Notes: generated by a model not told the origin, from the letters alone. A stretch of DNA of 64,000 bases from Circinella umbellata (GCA_025093555.1 JAIWNF010000018.1:248001-312000); one strand, 5' to 3'; positions 33,039-46,064 are shown, counted from the stretch's first letter. Translations and numbers: made by a program.

Positions 33039-33506
33039 GGGAATTGCTACGGACACCCCACATTTTGGCCTTACAGACACCCCACAAATAAAACGTTGTC
33101 AAACAAGTTCTTATACCATATAAACTATAGTACTGTACCAGCGGTATCAACACCAATACCGCTTATTTGACCACTCATATATATCATTAAAAGTATACAT
33201 TATTTCTTGTTCGTCTTGTCTCCATGTGGACTACAGCTCTTACTTGTGTACATGACGATATAGTGAGAAAAGATAAAAAAGTATTGAACGATAGTCATAA
33301 ATAGTTGAACTGCTAATATAAGTTCCATAATTATTTTTAAGCTATATAACGATAATAACTGTATATATGGTGGATAAATGGCTGGATACGACGTAGTTAT
33401 ATCAGATTGTTATGTATCTTTGAAAATATATAAAAGTGGGGTGTCCGTAAGAATTGAAATTACGTACCTAATATAGTAAGTTTTTGAGGTGTCCGTAGCA
33501 AATCTC
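33039..33506. mobile_element. MITE family 2, copy 1 (468 bp)
   Basis: Inverted ends GGGAATTGCTACGGACACC and (complement of the right end) GAGATTTGCTACGGACACC. Exact 9-bp repeats TATATTATT flank it (33,030-33,038 and 33,507-33,515). Nine-base duplications are typical of Mutator-like elements, but 8-9 bp in such AT-rich DNA is weak evidence. A second copy lies at 60,059-60,506. Confidence 0.75.
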
Positions 33507-33515
33507 TATATTATT

Positions 33516-35734
33516 ATATTATTTAAGAGTTAATCATTCTTCAAACTATTTCAGAAAATAATTGCATCATTGTAGATATGAGATACATAAAGCAACAATA
33601 TAATTAGAATGATATCGCTCTTATCTAAAGTACGTACGTAGTGATAATTTACATATAATTAAAATATCCTGTTTCAGTAATTACGTAAATTAGAAGAAGT
33701 ATCCATAGGTGACTTTATGAATGATTAATTTTCGTAAAAATAAAATAAAATAAAATAAGAAACGTCATTGAAACCGGCTACAATATACCTGTTTTATCTA
33801 TTAACACCATACCTTTGTTTCAAACGTTTTGATCGACAAATGAACAGTGCTCATCAGGTTTTGGGACAGCATTTACTGGCAAATGTTTTCGTACTAAAAA
33901 CTAATGCAAAAGCTCCTGTGAATTTAAATCAACAGTCACGATCCACTACTATTTGACATTAATACAGTTACTAGCAGCAAACTATAGAAGTTCCCACCGA
34001 ATTTACTAATCGCTTGTATGCCCATCATGTATACTAAATTCATGATCAGCCAGATGTAGTTCGAAGCACTGTACCAACAGCTATGCTGGGCAGCAAAACA
34101 CTAATATACGATTATTATCCATGTTTTGTTGATTAGTGTTGCTTGTATATTTAATGCTCTTAAATAAAATAGGATTTGCTACAAATTTTCCACATGAAAT
34201 AAAGTTCGGTGATGCGCATTATAATTATTACGTTCAAAGGTGGATAGTATGACTAATGATGAACTCGGTTTTTATACAATTGCAACTCTATTGAACATCA
34301 AAATAACTGATTCGTGGCTCGCTTTAACAAACTTAACCTAGAACGGAAATCTTTACCAACTGAGTATTGTGGACGCCAGAAAACGTATTTTCCAACCAGA
34401 CAAAACTACGCTTGATATATGTATGCTACAAGTTATCAGCCTTCAATATAATATAAACAATGCACATAGAGACTCTTGCAATTAACGAATCAGATGCTTT
34501 TTTGAATTCTTTTTTGACTGACGGCTGTGGAGGCTCTTGTAAAGTGTTACAGTTTTTTGTTTCACAGAAAAATAGATTGTCACTTACTACTAAAATTCTA
34601 GTCTTGAATTTATATAGTGAGTCAATGCTACTATTGCAATCAAAAATTGGAAACCGCATTCAAAACAAATACTACATAGCTAAAAAAATGCTAAAAATAT
34701 ATACCTCGACAAGGACCACTGAACATGTAGCAGCGGGTGATCATAAAATGACATGGCACGCTCAGTTTAAATTACCAAGAACGTGGTGATTGCTACTGGA
34801 CTCCCATATATGAATACGCTTACAAACTAGTAGTAGCATTGCGAGAATAATATCCTTTGTCTATTAAATTCATGGAACTAGAGAATTGGTTAGACAACGT
34901 AAAAGGTTAACTTGGCGGAATTATTGCTGGAATGAAAAACAGGTTCTATAAATACAAGCCATCAGAGCAGTATAAAGTCTTGAAATCATGAAAGCTCAAA
35001 GTATGGTTCGAAGCTTGCACCAAGCGCACGAATTACTGATACGTCTGATAGTAATAATTAATAATATTAGTTTGATATAATCACTTTATATTCTATATAA
35101 TTGTTACTTTGAGAATTAAAACAGCTTATTGTTACCAATATGGCCGTTTCCATGTATTTGAAAAGAATTTTAGAAAACAGAGCTGAGAGGATTGATGCAC
35201 ATGGTTTTAAACCCATATCATACATTCAGCAAGGTCTCATTTTCCGGAATACGTATGCCACCAATTAATGCGTAATAATATAAAAGTTTGAAGTAATGGT
35301 AACATGATTGACTTTGAGATTATGCGGGGGACGAAAAGCTTTTAAAGTATATGCAGAACTATGTACGAATGAAGAAAAGTCACCTATGGAGCAAAGATAT
35401 GTACACAAAAGAATAATTAAAGACTTTTTCATTTTGACCCTATTTTTATCATCACTTCATTTTTACATTTTTCACATTTCCATCAAAATACTTTTTTTTT
35501 ATATCGTCCAAATATATTGACAGTTTTCTTATTAGAATAAAATCAGAGATGGATACGTATAATTAACTTATCGCTTTATATAGTGTTGGCTTTGAAAATT
35601 ACACTATATAGGGCATGGAAAGTAGTATCAAGTTACGTATCAGAAGAAAAATCGCGCAGCTAATGGGGTATGCTGATGGAAATTTGTGTAATCATATAGA
35701 CCAATTCTTACTTTACGCTCAAACATATAATTTT
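33516..35734 (+). other. Decayed coding-like remnants, identity unknown
   Basis: Plus-strand frames read as protein-like stretches separated by stops and shifts: NSAHQVLGQHLLANVFVLKT at about 33,844, a 109-codon frame at 34,460-34,789 with GDHKMTWHAQFKLPRTW, and LSIKFMELENWLDNVKG near 34,860. Composition and breaks fit a dead gene or transposon remnant. I do not recognise the family. No intact gene is present. Confidence 0.3.
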
Positions 35735-35995
35735 CGAACATGGTACTAATGAGCAGTAAAAATTGATATATTTAAATGAGAATCCTTTCAATAGTTTGAA
35801 ATTAAATAAAACAAATACACAACATTCATAAGAAGTTTTTATATAAAGGAAAAAAAATCGTGAAGCTTCTTGATGAACTCTGTTTAGTACGAGAAATCGC
35901 ACTGTTAATGTCACAAGAGGACTGGCTATGATTGTTGGAGTTGTGGCACTATAGTTGAAATTCCACAAGAAAAAATCGTACAGGTAGAACTACTC
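35735..35995. repeat. Fragment of the peptidase downstream flank
   Basis: Contains GGTACTAATGAGCAGTAA, then TTGTAGAA-like and ACAGGTAGAACTACTCA blocks that match 22,975-23,250 (and 9,310-9,500) in direct orientation at reduced identity. It joins directly to the membrane-protein gene region, showing that the ancestral unit was tandemly arranged before the later rearrangements. Confidence 0.55.
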
Positions 35996-36094
35996 AATAA
36001 TGATAGTCAGTAGAACGTAAAATAACAAGAGAAAGAGAATCATTATATATATAAATATATATATATATATAATTGGGTCGTATTAATGATCATT

Positions 36095-37054
36095 TCAAGA
36101 TTTTTTGTGATTGATTGTGTTTTGTGGACCATCAAAATCAATACATCCTTGTCGTGATTGAAGATTATAAAGATGATCTGAATTCCACTTTTGATCTGGC
36201 AGATCGTCGTCTTCAGGGAATAAGTTTGATTCATCCGTTTCGTTTAGGATGCTGTATTCTCGTAAACCTTGAAGCCATACCTGAGGAAACATAAAAACAA
36301 TGATACACAAAGCGATTGCTCCACAAATTCGAACCATAATGGTATAAGCTATATACAAGATCATATCTTGATCACTGTTCATATAGGGTACACAACTGAC
36401 CGCAAAGAAAACCAGAGAACCAAGAAAAGTTATAACAGATAATATAAGCACTGTTATAAACGAATTCTTGAATGAACGTATATCTTGATAATGGTTTCCT
36501 TTATGCATCATAGTAAAAAACGTGATACAATATACAAATGCTGGTAAAACTGTAGTAAGAGCTTGAAAAGTAATAATTATTCCCTCGTCAAATGTATCGC
36601 CAGCAATAGAAATTCCCCCTATCATTGCAAAGACTATGTTAAAAACAATCACAATTCCGGTCCACAGATAGATGAATAGAACGATGGTGGGTACAGCATT
36701 CATTTTTTTGACGGAGTCATGAAATTGTAATCTTGGATAAGCTGCTACATGTATAATACTGAATAGAAGACTCCATAATAAAGGTGGGAAAATGTTTTGG
36801 AAAAACATGGTAAGTATAACCGGTACGGGTGACCATCCCACACCATTGAGAATAAAAGAGAATAGTTGATTTAAAACTAGGCACATGGCACTGATTAAAC
36901 TAAGCCAGGACACCATTTTGTATGGTCGTCCAATTTGAGCGCGTAATATTATGGATCCACCAATGGCTATGATAGCTAAAAGAGCCGTTGGGACGTTGAG
37001 TTCCAAATATATAGTGAGAGCATGAGACATGGGATATAGTATGATATTATCCAT
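36095..37054 (-). CDS. Seven-helix membrane protein of unknown function
   Basis: Single-exon frame of 319 residues beginning MDNIILYPMSH. About seven hydrophobic segments are evident: residues 20-37, 46-70, 80-104, 125-150, 160-180, 200-222 and 232-255. A polar cytosolic tail follows, with an acidic patch (FPEDDDLPDQ). The layout resembles small fungal receptor- or channel-like families, but I recognise no signature and assign no function. A paralogous N-terminal part lies at 1-364. The next 3' sequence is an AT microsatellite (36,046-36,071). Confidence 0.7.
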   Translation of the reverse strand: MDNIILYPMSHALTIYLELNVPTALLAIIAIGGSIILRAQIGRPYKMVSWLSLISAMCLVLNQLFSFILNGVGWSPVPVILTMFFQNIFPPLLWSLLFSIIHVAAYPRLQFHDSVKKMNAVPTIVLFIYLWTGIVIVFNIVFAMIGGISIAGDTFDEGIIITFQALTTVLPAFVYCITFFTMMHKGNHYQDIRSFKNSFITVLILSVITFLGSLVFFAVSCVPYMNSDQDMILYIAYTIMVRICGAIALCIIVFMFPQVWLQGLREYSILNETDESNLFPEDDDLPDQKWNSDHLYNLQSRQGCIDFDGPQNTINHKKS

Positions 37055-38580
37055 ATTTGAAAAAAAAAACGGAAATTTATTATGAATAAAAAAAAAATAG
37101 GGAAAAGAAAAAGAAGTGAAATGTCAATTTGCTTTTACAATTGAATCAGTTTAAAAAGAATTCTTATTAAACAGGATTTTTCTTATGCGACACAAACTTT
37201 ATTTTGACTTACATGAGATGAGGCGCAGCCCTAGTTCGCTTGTTGGCGTATGTGAAAGCTGAGTAACAGTCTAGCAGATAAGCTAACTACAATAGTTTAC
37301 GCTGATACATCATTAAATATGACGCTTCCTTTTGTTAGAATAATAATTGTAACTAATTTATATACTTTATTTACAAACATACGTTATTTAAGCAGATGAT
37401 TAATGAAAGCAAAACTATGATGAATCCATGTACTTGGTAAAAAAAAAATAGTATGAGGCTCCAATATTTTTATTTTTTTGCTAAAACATTCCATTTGACC
37501 ACGAACACCGAAGAACACTTCACTTTATACCTCTTAACAATTGAGTAGTCATCTACAGTATATTGATTCTGAGCGCATGATAATAATAGAATTGCTTCAT
37601 AAGAAGCAACTTTAGAATTTTTTTTTCTTATCGACTGATTATTTATAATATAAAAACATACGAATTAGATAAATTTTGTGAACAGTTTACTGGAAGAGTC
37701 GAAAAAAAAAATAAGGCAAGTGCCTTTATTTTAATGGCACGTTACATAATAAATGATGTGCTATTATTAGTCCAGGATTTTCTACCACTAATTGATGAAT
37801 TATAATCAATATTTTTCTCTCGATATTTTAGTTCATTTTCAATCCAATAAAAGAAGATTTATAATTTATATCAACTGACATGTTGAGACTGAATAAGTAT
37901 TAGAGTCTTGAAACTTGTCATGACACCATTCTTATTTGGATCAAGGTCAGTCGTACGTACATGCTTTGAAAATGCTTATATTTTTTGTTGTTGTCAAGTG
38001 GATGTTTATGCATAACACTTTTTTGGAGTTACGTAATATCGATATATGTTCACATTTGACCTAATGGGTCTATTGATTCAAAAAGAAAAAATCCTACCCT
38101 ATAATTAGAAGACACATATATAAACCATCTTATTCTACCTATATTGTATAATAAAGTTTTCAATGCGATAACTAGACGTCCCGGAAAAGCAACTGAAATT
38201 TAAGTTATTGGCCAAAGAATTGAGAATAAAAGTGATTGTCCCAAAACAATCATTATAATCAGGTACCTTGTCCTATCTGAAAAAAAAAAAAACTCAAAGA
38301 TTGTACAGACATTTGAGATTTAGTAGTAGAAAAGAATAATACAATTGTCTAAAAGATTAAAAAATCCAGGATAGAAAAGTTTATATGAATGGTATGGCAC
38401 GCAATATAGATAAGATACAGTATACCATATATGTTAGAAAATAATCAATTGTATTTTATTGCTGTAAGACCATTGTACGAAGCTATAACCTACCATAAGA
38501 TTGTTGATCGACATGCTTATCGGCAAAATGTAAAGAATAGACAATAGCATTTAGTTGAGCACATGGTCAGTTCCAGAAAT
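36691..38580. repeat. Segmental duplication copy 2 (membrane-gene flank)
   Basis: Aligns with 1-1,985. 37,055-38,580 contains no intact frame: the counterpart of the 973-1,239 frame is broken by stops and deletions here. The last 200 bases (ATGGTATGGCACGCAATATA onward) are also shared with about 22,300-22,490. Confidence 0.75.
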
Positions 38581-40599
38581 ATTAGAGTTTACGTATACAA
38601 AAAGGGCTGTTTAGACTACCGTTCATTATACAAACTAACTGGTTGACCCGATTGTAGGTATACGATAATTGGTTATACGCTATTATATTATTACTCGGAG
38701 GGTCTCAGATGTATATAGAACGCAAATCATGATTACCATTGTATGTCGTACTATTCAAATAGAAATGTTTACCAATTACGACAAATAAAGGGACAACAGC
38801 AACAATAATAATAACAATAATAGATAATAGAAGCAAAAAAAAATGTAATAGTACATAATATACAAGTAGAACATAAATTACAAGATAAAATGATGAAGGA
38901 ATCCGTTGATCTTGGGAAGGAATATAACTATCAACTGCGGATAATAATGGCTTTTATGAAGCAAAAGTTTTAATAAGAATTGTATGTATTTTTCACTGGA
39001 CAAGATGAAAAATATACCATAAGTGGTCACAACAAAAACTCCATTATTTTCAGGTAATACACTAAGAAATCAGAATTTTTTTAATAAGAATTTCAAAAGA
39101 TATGATATCTGTTACGAAAAAAAATATTATCAAATCAAAAAGGCACACAGAATGATAGTAAGTAATTCCTAATCTGAAACAGAAAAAGAGCATTATACCA
39201 TATGACGATAACTAAAAGAAGTAATGTAGTAATAGTCACGAGCTAAAATATCAAGGCTATTAAAAACATATGCCCAATTCTCAGATACGATAAAAAAAAC
39301 ATCATCAAGTCATTTAGTAATGGATAATTGAAGTCATAAGTATTGCCTTCAATGCACTGATCGCTCATGATATATTGAAAAAATATATGAAAGATCTAGT
39401 TAACCAGGAAATATCAATCCAAAATAGAATATTACTGTTATACTTTATAAGAATCTCTTGATGGGTAGTTCGAGAGCATAAAAATACTCATGGTCTTTTT
39501 ATAATAAAGTGATACGAATTGAAGCATTGAGTGTACTTACAAAATTGAGTACAATTTCTTGGTATACAAAATGGGCAATTTAGTAATTATTTAAAGCTGT
39601 TGGTTGTAATTGTTTATAAATCGGTGTCCTTTTTTATAATTCAACTGGTTATGTATAACAGTAGATGTGCTGTATTAATATAGTAAAGTATGGTAAAAAA
39701 TCTTCACGTATTTTTTTTTCAAAAGCTTCTTTGACCGTTCAAAGCAAGTTCATCATTGAATATACAAGTATGGTTAATATATATAAAACTAAGCTCACGG
39801 TGGTGGTAAAACGTCGAGCCATTTGGAGTGTTGATGTTGACTTGTAGAGTATCATTTCGATTATATATATTGATATGTAATACTTTCACTCTCTTTATAT
39901 GAATTTCGAGATTCAGTAGACTAATGCGGGGTTGAGTTTAACAGCACAATTTTAGGTACATGTATTATTGAAAATAGGAAAACACAGATGCCGAATTGTT
40001 TACTGAGATATTTTATGTTCATTGATCAGTGATTAATATTTTTTTTCCTTTCACTGTGCTTCTTCATTGAGTATTTTGATATAATACCTGACCTATTACT
40101 ATTATCATTTTGTCTATTGTTTACTGGGTACAAAAACAAAATATTCTTAATTTTGAATGGTTTAAATTAAGCTATAATGCAGATAAAACTCCCTCCCCCT
40201 CCCTCAAACTTTAGAAGAAAAAGGTTCTCATTGATAACTTAGGGATGGCGGTGCTTTTATGAGAACAAATAAAAAGGAAATAGTAATAAATTTTAGTGAT
40301 ATACCTGGTAGAACTAAAACAAAGATTACAAAGTTATCTGAAGTAACTATCAGTAAAAAAAAATGATAACGGAGAAGATGGGATGCTATTATCCATGATA
40401 GGACTTGGTTTGTGTTACATTAACGAACCAATTCCAAGAATGTGTTTTTTTCCAGCTGTTATGTTATGTATATAAATCGTCATCTGCATCCCTTACTTAT
40501 CTCCTTCTCTCTTTTTATTTATTTTCCCATCCATGAATGCAAAGGTATATGCAGGTAAAGGCGTAAATTAATCTTACTCCCAGAATCTTTAGTATCACG
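38581..40599. other. AT-rich intergenic DNA without recognised genes
   Basis: Only short frames occur, none with recognisable motifs. A plus-strand 60-codon frame at 39,665-39,847 ends VVVKRRAIWSVDVDL and could be a relic exon, but nothing supports it. This stretch separates the repetitive accessory region from the gene-rich part. Confidence 0.5.
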
Positions 40600-41217
40600 C
40601 GGAAGGTTTTTTTTTCTTTTATAAAAAGAAAAAGATAATTTTTCAAATTGAAAGTCTTTCTTTAGAACAAATTATCAATAAACGATAACGATTACCGTTT
40701 TCAACTAAATCCGCGTCTCTCTTTTTTTTTCAAGTATTATCGGGTCAATAATTGAAATAAACGTTATCAGAAAAAAAAGAGAGAGAGAGAACACACACAC
40801 GCGCAAATCTTATTATCACTTGAGCTTCTCTTTTTATACTTATCCAATAAGATAAAAAAAAAGAAATGTCGATTTACTCGATCCATGTTGGGGTACGCAC
40901 ACACCTTTCAATTTTTCTTATCTTTTTTAGTTGATGTGAAAAAAAAAAAAATCAAAACAATAAAAGATAACAATTAAGTTTTTTATTATCATTTTATTTG
41001 TCAAAAAAGTGGGACATGATTGTCAGATATGAGCAATGCAATGCACAAAAAAGAACTATAGTGTTAGCATTTATAAATATTCTTTTTTAACTACTGCGTT
41101 TTCTCTATTCTTTTTTTCTTCTTCTTCTTCTTCTTTCATATCCTGACTACCCTTCCCCTCCCCCCAAATATATAAAATCAGCTTTTTTTTCTTTAAAAGA
41201 TAAATAAAAGCAAAAGT
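40600..41217 (+). promoter_or_regulatory. GATA-rich promoter of the nucleobase permease
   Basis: About eleven HGATAA/TTATCD sites occur on both strands in 600 bp (for example near 40,635, 40,676, 40,685, 40,736, 40,766, 40,815, 40,850, 40,918, 40,965, 40,985 and 41,200). This is clearly more than the roughly three expected by composition. Fungal AreA/NIT2-type GATA factors activate nitrogen-source transporters through such sites, and a nucleobase permease is a natural target. Direct binding is inferred. Confidence 0.5.
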
Positions 41218-43268
41218 ATGACTACAGTATCCAAAAAAGATGAAACTTGGCATCTTGCAGTTGAATCGTCTTCAACGAGTGATAATGAACGACATGACCA
41301 TTTAATTATCTCAGGAGAAGAGGTATCAGGTTTAGTGTTTACTGGTATACCTTGGCTACACCATGAAAATGGTTGGAAAGCAGGTTTAAAAGATACTTTA
41401 ACAAACTACTTTCCTCGATATAAACTAAAGCGATCAGGTGTGTACTACTACTGCATATTACATCTCAATTTTCATTGGCACCTTATACATATATAACTAG
41501 CTTTCAATAATACTAATAATTAATAACTTTTTATTATTATTATTAGGAACTGTCAATGTGGATGAAAGACCCGGGTTTTTTCAGTCAATCGCTTACGGCA
41601 TTCAACATGCACTTGCAATGTTTAGTGGAACAGTGGTTATTCCTATCGCTATGGGATTCGATCCAAATACTTCTTTATTTTTTTCGGGTATATCAACTAT
41701 AATCTTTTTCATTTGTACAGGGGGTCGAGTACCATCCTATCTTGGAAGTTCTGGTTCCGTAATTAGTGCAGTAGTTGCTGCAACAGGATATAATGCAACT
41801 ACATCAACTACTGGTATGAATGAAAATATTCCCATAGCTCAAGGTGGTATTATTGTTCTTGCTCTACTTTACGCACTCATTTCATTACTGGTCATCTTGT
41901 TTGGATATAAATGGGTTGAATTTCTTATGCCTCCAAGTATGTTTTATAAAATTATATCTTTACTTTTATTATTATAATTATTATTATTGCATATTTTCTC
42001 ATATAAATTTACTATTATTCTTTAGTTGTAACTGGTGGTGTAGTTGCAGGCATTGGACTTCATTTGGGGTTTTCCGCATTTAATCAAGCAACTGCGACTC
42101 CATTTGATTTTTATATGGCTTTAGCTACAGTATTAGCAATCATGCTTATCTCTGTTTATTGTCCTATAGCATCTATTCGACGGATATCCATTTTAATTGG
42201 TTTAATCTTTGGATATGTTGTTCATATAATCTGTGGTGTTACAGGTGTGGGTTATCCAGTTGATTTCTCCGAAGTTGTTTCTGTACCTTGGGTTCGAGGT
42301 CCAATTATTTCTGGCCCTATTGTATTTGATAAAACAGCTATTAGTACTATCTCACCTCTCGTTGTTGTTATTCTAGCCGAAAATATGGGGTAAAAAAAAT
42401 TTAAAAATCAAACTCTTGAAAGTGAGACACTGACTTTTTTTTTTAAAAAAATAATAATAATTTTATATAGACATATTAAAGCTATTAGTTCATTGACTAA
42501 TGTACCTATGGAAAAATATCTTGGACGAGCATATCTTGGTGATGCTCTTTCAACATTAATGGCAGGTTGTGTTGGTGCTTCACCATTAACTACTTATGCT
42601 GAAAACATTGGTGTTTTGGTAAGTAAATAGAATAAACGAAATTGGAATCATATTTGGTTTATTAATAGAGAAATATATATTTATGAATATAGTCTGTCAC
42701 ACGTATCTTTTCACCTTTGGTGATTCTTGCTGCAGCATTTGTTGCTATCATTATCGGATTTATTTCAAAATTTGGTGCTGTTGTCAAAAGTATTCCTGAT
42801 GGTGTTTTTGGTGGAACCACACTGATTTTATATTCATTAATTGCTATTACTGGTATTCGAGTTTGGGTTGTAAATAAAATTGATTTTTCTGGTAAGTAAA
42901 AAATAAATAATTGAAAAAATACTTTGAAATATATCCATTCTAATGTAAATTATTCTATATTTTTAAAAGATCCACGTAACCTTTTTGTTGGTGGTATTCC
43001 TCTTATTTTGGCAGCTGTTATGACAGAAAAAACACTTGTTATAAATGATTTTCAATTAGATGCAGTGGGAGCAAGTACATTTGCTTCTATTATTTTATAT
43101 CAAGTATTGAGAGGTATTGATGGATATAAAGAATATTATATGTGGATTAAGAAACAATATCGCTATTATAAATATGGTGGACAAGAAGAAAAAGAAAGTC
43201 AAGTGAATGTATCACAACAAGAAGTTGATTCTATTTCAAGTGTTTCAAAACAAGAACAAGAAAAGTAA
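41218..43268 (+). CDS. NCS2-family uracil/xanthine permease
   Basis: Six exons: 41,218-41,437, 41,547-41,936, 42,026-42,389, 42,471-42,618, 42,693-42,891, 42,970-43,268, giving 539 residues, all phases consistent. After a 90-residue cytosolic N-terminus come about 12-14 helices. Family marks: QHALAMFSGTVVIP in the first helix, the Gly-rich TGGRVPSYLGSSGS, and ILAENMGH followed by TTYAENIGVLSVTR. That last motif fits the uracil-type (UraA/RutG-like) branch better than the fungal UapA xanthine/urate branch. It is probably a plasma-membrane proton symporter importing uracil or related bases; substrate choice is inferred. The Lys/Gln/Glu/Ser-rich C-terminal tail is cytosolic. Confidence 0.9.
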
Positions 43269-44066
43269 AAAAATTAATCTTTATCCCTTCCCCCCTTCGT
43301 TCATCATCTTTTATTACTCATTAGACATATATGAATATATAAATATGTAACCCTTTTCCAACTTATATACATTCTAGTACTATACATATACATAAGTTTC
43401 TTTTATCATTTGTTTTTCTTTTTTTTTGTATTATCTAATCTTTTCTTCTTTTCATATATATTTATATTATATCATTCATCATCTTTCTTATTTTTTACAC
43501 TTACAAACCTACTAATAATATTTGCTATTCGAAACATTGAAAAAGAAATTGTTGTAACGGTAAAAATCGTAAAAAGTTTGAATTGATAAAAAACGAGAAA
43601 AAAAATCAAATATGGAAAAAAAAAGAAAAGAATAACAACCAGTTTTTGTGAAAGGTAGAAAAAGTGCGTTAAGTATGTGTGTTTGTGTGTGTGTGTGTGT
43701 GTTTGTACGTGTGTGTTTGTTATCTGGGGTGATGAAATATAAAAAGAAAAAAAAAGAAATTTGAAATCCAACAAGTTATAAAAGAATAATAATAGTAAAA
43801 AAAAAAAGATGAAACAAGTTGCAATATTTTACATCAGAATTATAAGAAGAAAAAGAGAAAAGAGAAAAAAAAACCACATTTTTTAACAAGAACTGATGGG
43901 CGCCAAGAAAGAAAAGAGAGAAAAAGCAAAATAACCAATTTGTTTTTTTTAAGCCATAGGCTTAGGAGCAAAGTTCTAATGGATAATAATAATAATAGTA
44001 ATGATAATAATGATAATAATAGTCAATTATTAAAAAATACTTTTTTTTTAAATAACGCGACTAAAA
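43269..44066. other. Convergent 3' region with GT microsatellite
   Basis: Non-coding stretch between the permease stop and the LSM14 stop on the opposite strand. It contains A/T homopolymers and a (GT)n tract at about 43,675-43,718. No gene recognised. Confidence 0.6.
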
Positions 44067-45446
44067 TTATGCATTATAACTTACACCACGGTTGTTGTTA
44101 CCACGGAAACCATATCTTCCACCACGTTGGTAACCACCGTTACCACGTCCACGATAACCTCCACGACCACGGAAACCACGATATCTTGGACGATCCACAG
44201 ATGCTTCACCAAATGTTTCCAAATTAAGTTTTCGTTCTTCGTGGAACTTGGCTCGACGATCAATTCCATTTTGATCTTGTTCACTACGTTCCTTGGATTC
44301 ACAAGAAATATTGTCAAAGAAACTCTTATCCTATAATAAGATTTTTAATATTATCAATAAATTATAATTCAAAACATGATCACTTTCATTTCTCTGATTT
44401 CCTTCCTTTATATATATATTTACCTTATCATAGAATGATTCGTCCGAAGGAGGAATAACAACTTCCTCATCTTCTTGAGTGTCATCATTATTAGCAGCGT
44501 TGTTAGAAGTATTAGCATTATTATCATCAACGTTGCTAGTGGTTTCATCAACACTTTGTTCTTCTTCTTCATCACCAGTTTTCTTTGTAACTTCCTTTAA
44601 CAAATCATCTTTCTTAAACTTGGCATTAGATGATTCAAAGTCAAAATCAGACTTGGGGATTTCGATAGGTTGTTTATTGTTATTGATGGTATTATTGTTG
44701 TTATTATTATTATAGTGACGTTGTCCAGTTCGTCCACCAGCATTATAATTATTATTATTATTATTATATCGGCGTTGACGATTATGTTGTTGTTGGTGCT
44801 GTTGTTGTTGTTGTTGTTGATGATGATGATGACCACGTTGTTGATCATCTTCCTTTTCATCCTTTACAATTTCCAAATTATCCAAACCATCTTCTAAAGC
44901 CTTTACAGCAATTTCAGTTGAAACATGTTGACCTTGATCCTTTGATAACGATTCAATTTCATTGTTTGGTTTTTCAGCAATAACAGGTTCTTCACGTACA
45001 CCAGTAAGACCTGGAGCAATAGGAGCAGAAGGTTGTTGCTGTTGCTCAGTTGACATACCAGGGATACCACGGTTTCCAAGTGGAGCTTGAGTACGCGATG
45101 GTTGTTGTTGCTGTTGGTGCTGTTGCTGCTGCTGTTGTTGTTGCATAGCAGGATTAGGTGCTCCACCCATTGGTCCTGGTGGAGGCATACCATACATAGG
45201 AGAACCCCAATATTGTTGGGGGTGTTGTTGCTGTTGTTGCATAGGTGGATAAGGAGGCATCATATAAGGATTCATACCAGCATTGGCACCATAACCTTTC
45301 ATAACAGAGTTCTAAACATAATTTTTTAAAGAAAAGTTTAAAAGAAGGTTTAATTGTGAAAAGAAGAGGAATTAGGGGGGGGTCCAATAAAGCATTCATA
45401 AAAGTAGAATAGTGAAATAGGGAGTATACGTGAGTGTATATGTGGG

Positions 45447-45484
<38 letters not shown>

Positions 45485-46064
45485 ACCTAAGCTAAAGCCC
45501 AAACCCCATTATTATTATATAAATAAATAAAAAAAAACAAAAGAAAAACTTACCATGATGGCTGGATCGTTAGGCATGTTAGCAGGTGGTGGTGGAGGAG
45601 GTGCAGGTTTAGCAGGTGGCTCAAAGATTTTCAAATCTTTAATGTCTGATCCACGAAACACGACAAATTCAAACACATTTTCAGAAGGAGGAATTTCTTC
45701 TTCTGGATTGCCTCGTCGACCTTCAGTACCAAACGACCTCACTTGATAAATAATTACAAAATCGATTTTAGTCTTCAATAAAGAAAAAAAGAAGATATAG
45801 ATTCAAAAAGTTAATGTATATAAATAAACTAACCTTGTTCCAAAGCGACGGTTGATTCTTCAGTATTCAAACTATGAAGTGTACCCTCATAACGGATGTC
45901 ACTGTTGCTTGTAAGCTATAAAAGTTTTTTTTTTAAACAGTGGTTAATTATTATTTTTATAAACGAATTCAAAGTAAAGATAAATAAATAAAGTTATATG
46001 ATGAGAAATAAAAGTTATATATACTTGCCGATATTTTTGACCCAATGAAGTTCTGTCCACTCAT
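44067..46064 (-). CDS. SCD6: LSM14/Scd6-family mRNA decapping and translation-repression protein
   Basis: Five exons on the minus strand: 46,029-46,064, 45,834-45,915, 45,554-45,741, 44,424-45,311, 44,067-44,330, giving 485 residues. An N-terminal Lsm domain (MSGQNFIGSKIS..., IRYEGTLHSLNTEESTVALE, VRSFGTEGRR, FEFVVFRGSDIKDL) is followed by a Pro/Gln-rich linker, an FDF segment (SDFDFESSNAKFKK), the FFD box (ESFYDKDKSFFDNIS), the TFG box (RKLNLETFGE) and C-terminal RGG repeats. These proteins bind the decapping activators Dcp2/Dhh1 and eIF4G and assemble P-bodies. Intron 1 (45,916-46,028) must use a GC donor (GCAAGT) to join KIS to LTSNSDIRYEG. Asn/Gln runs are encoded by unstable trinucleotide tracts. 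Intron 3 holds a (GT)n repeat (45,452-45,482). Confidence 0.92.

Noticed and set aside
44479..45329. Leu/Ile/Ser/Asn-rich frames overlapping LSM14 on both strands
   Set aside because: They arise from CAA/AAT trinucleotide tracts within the real gene.
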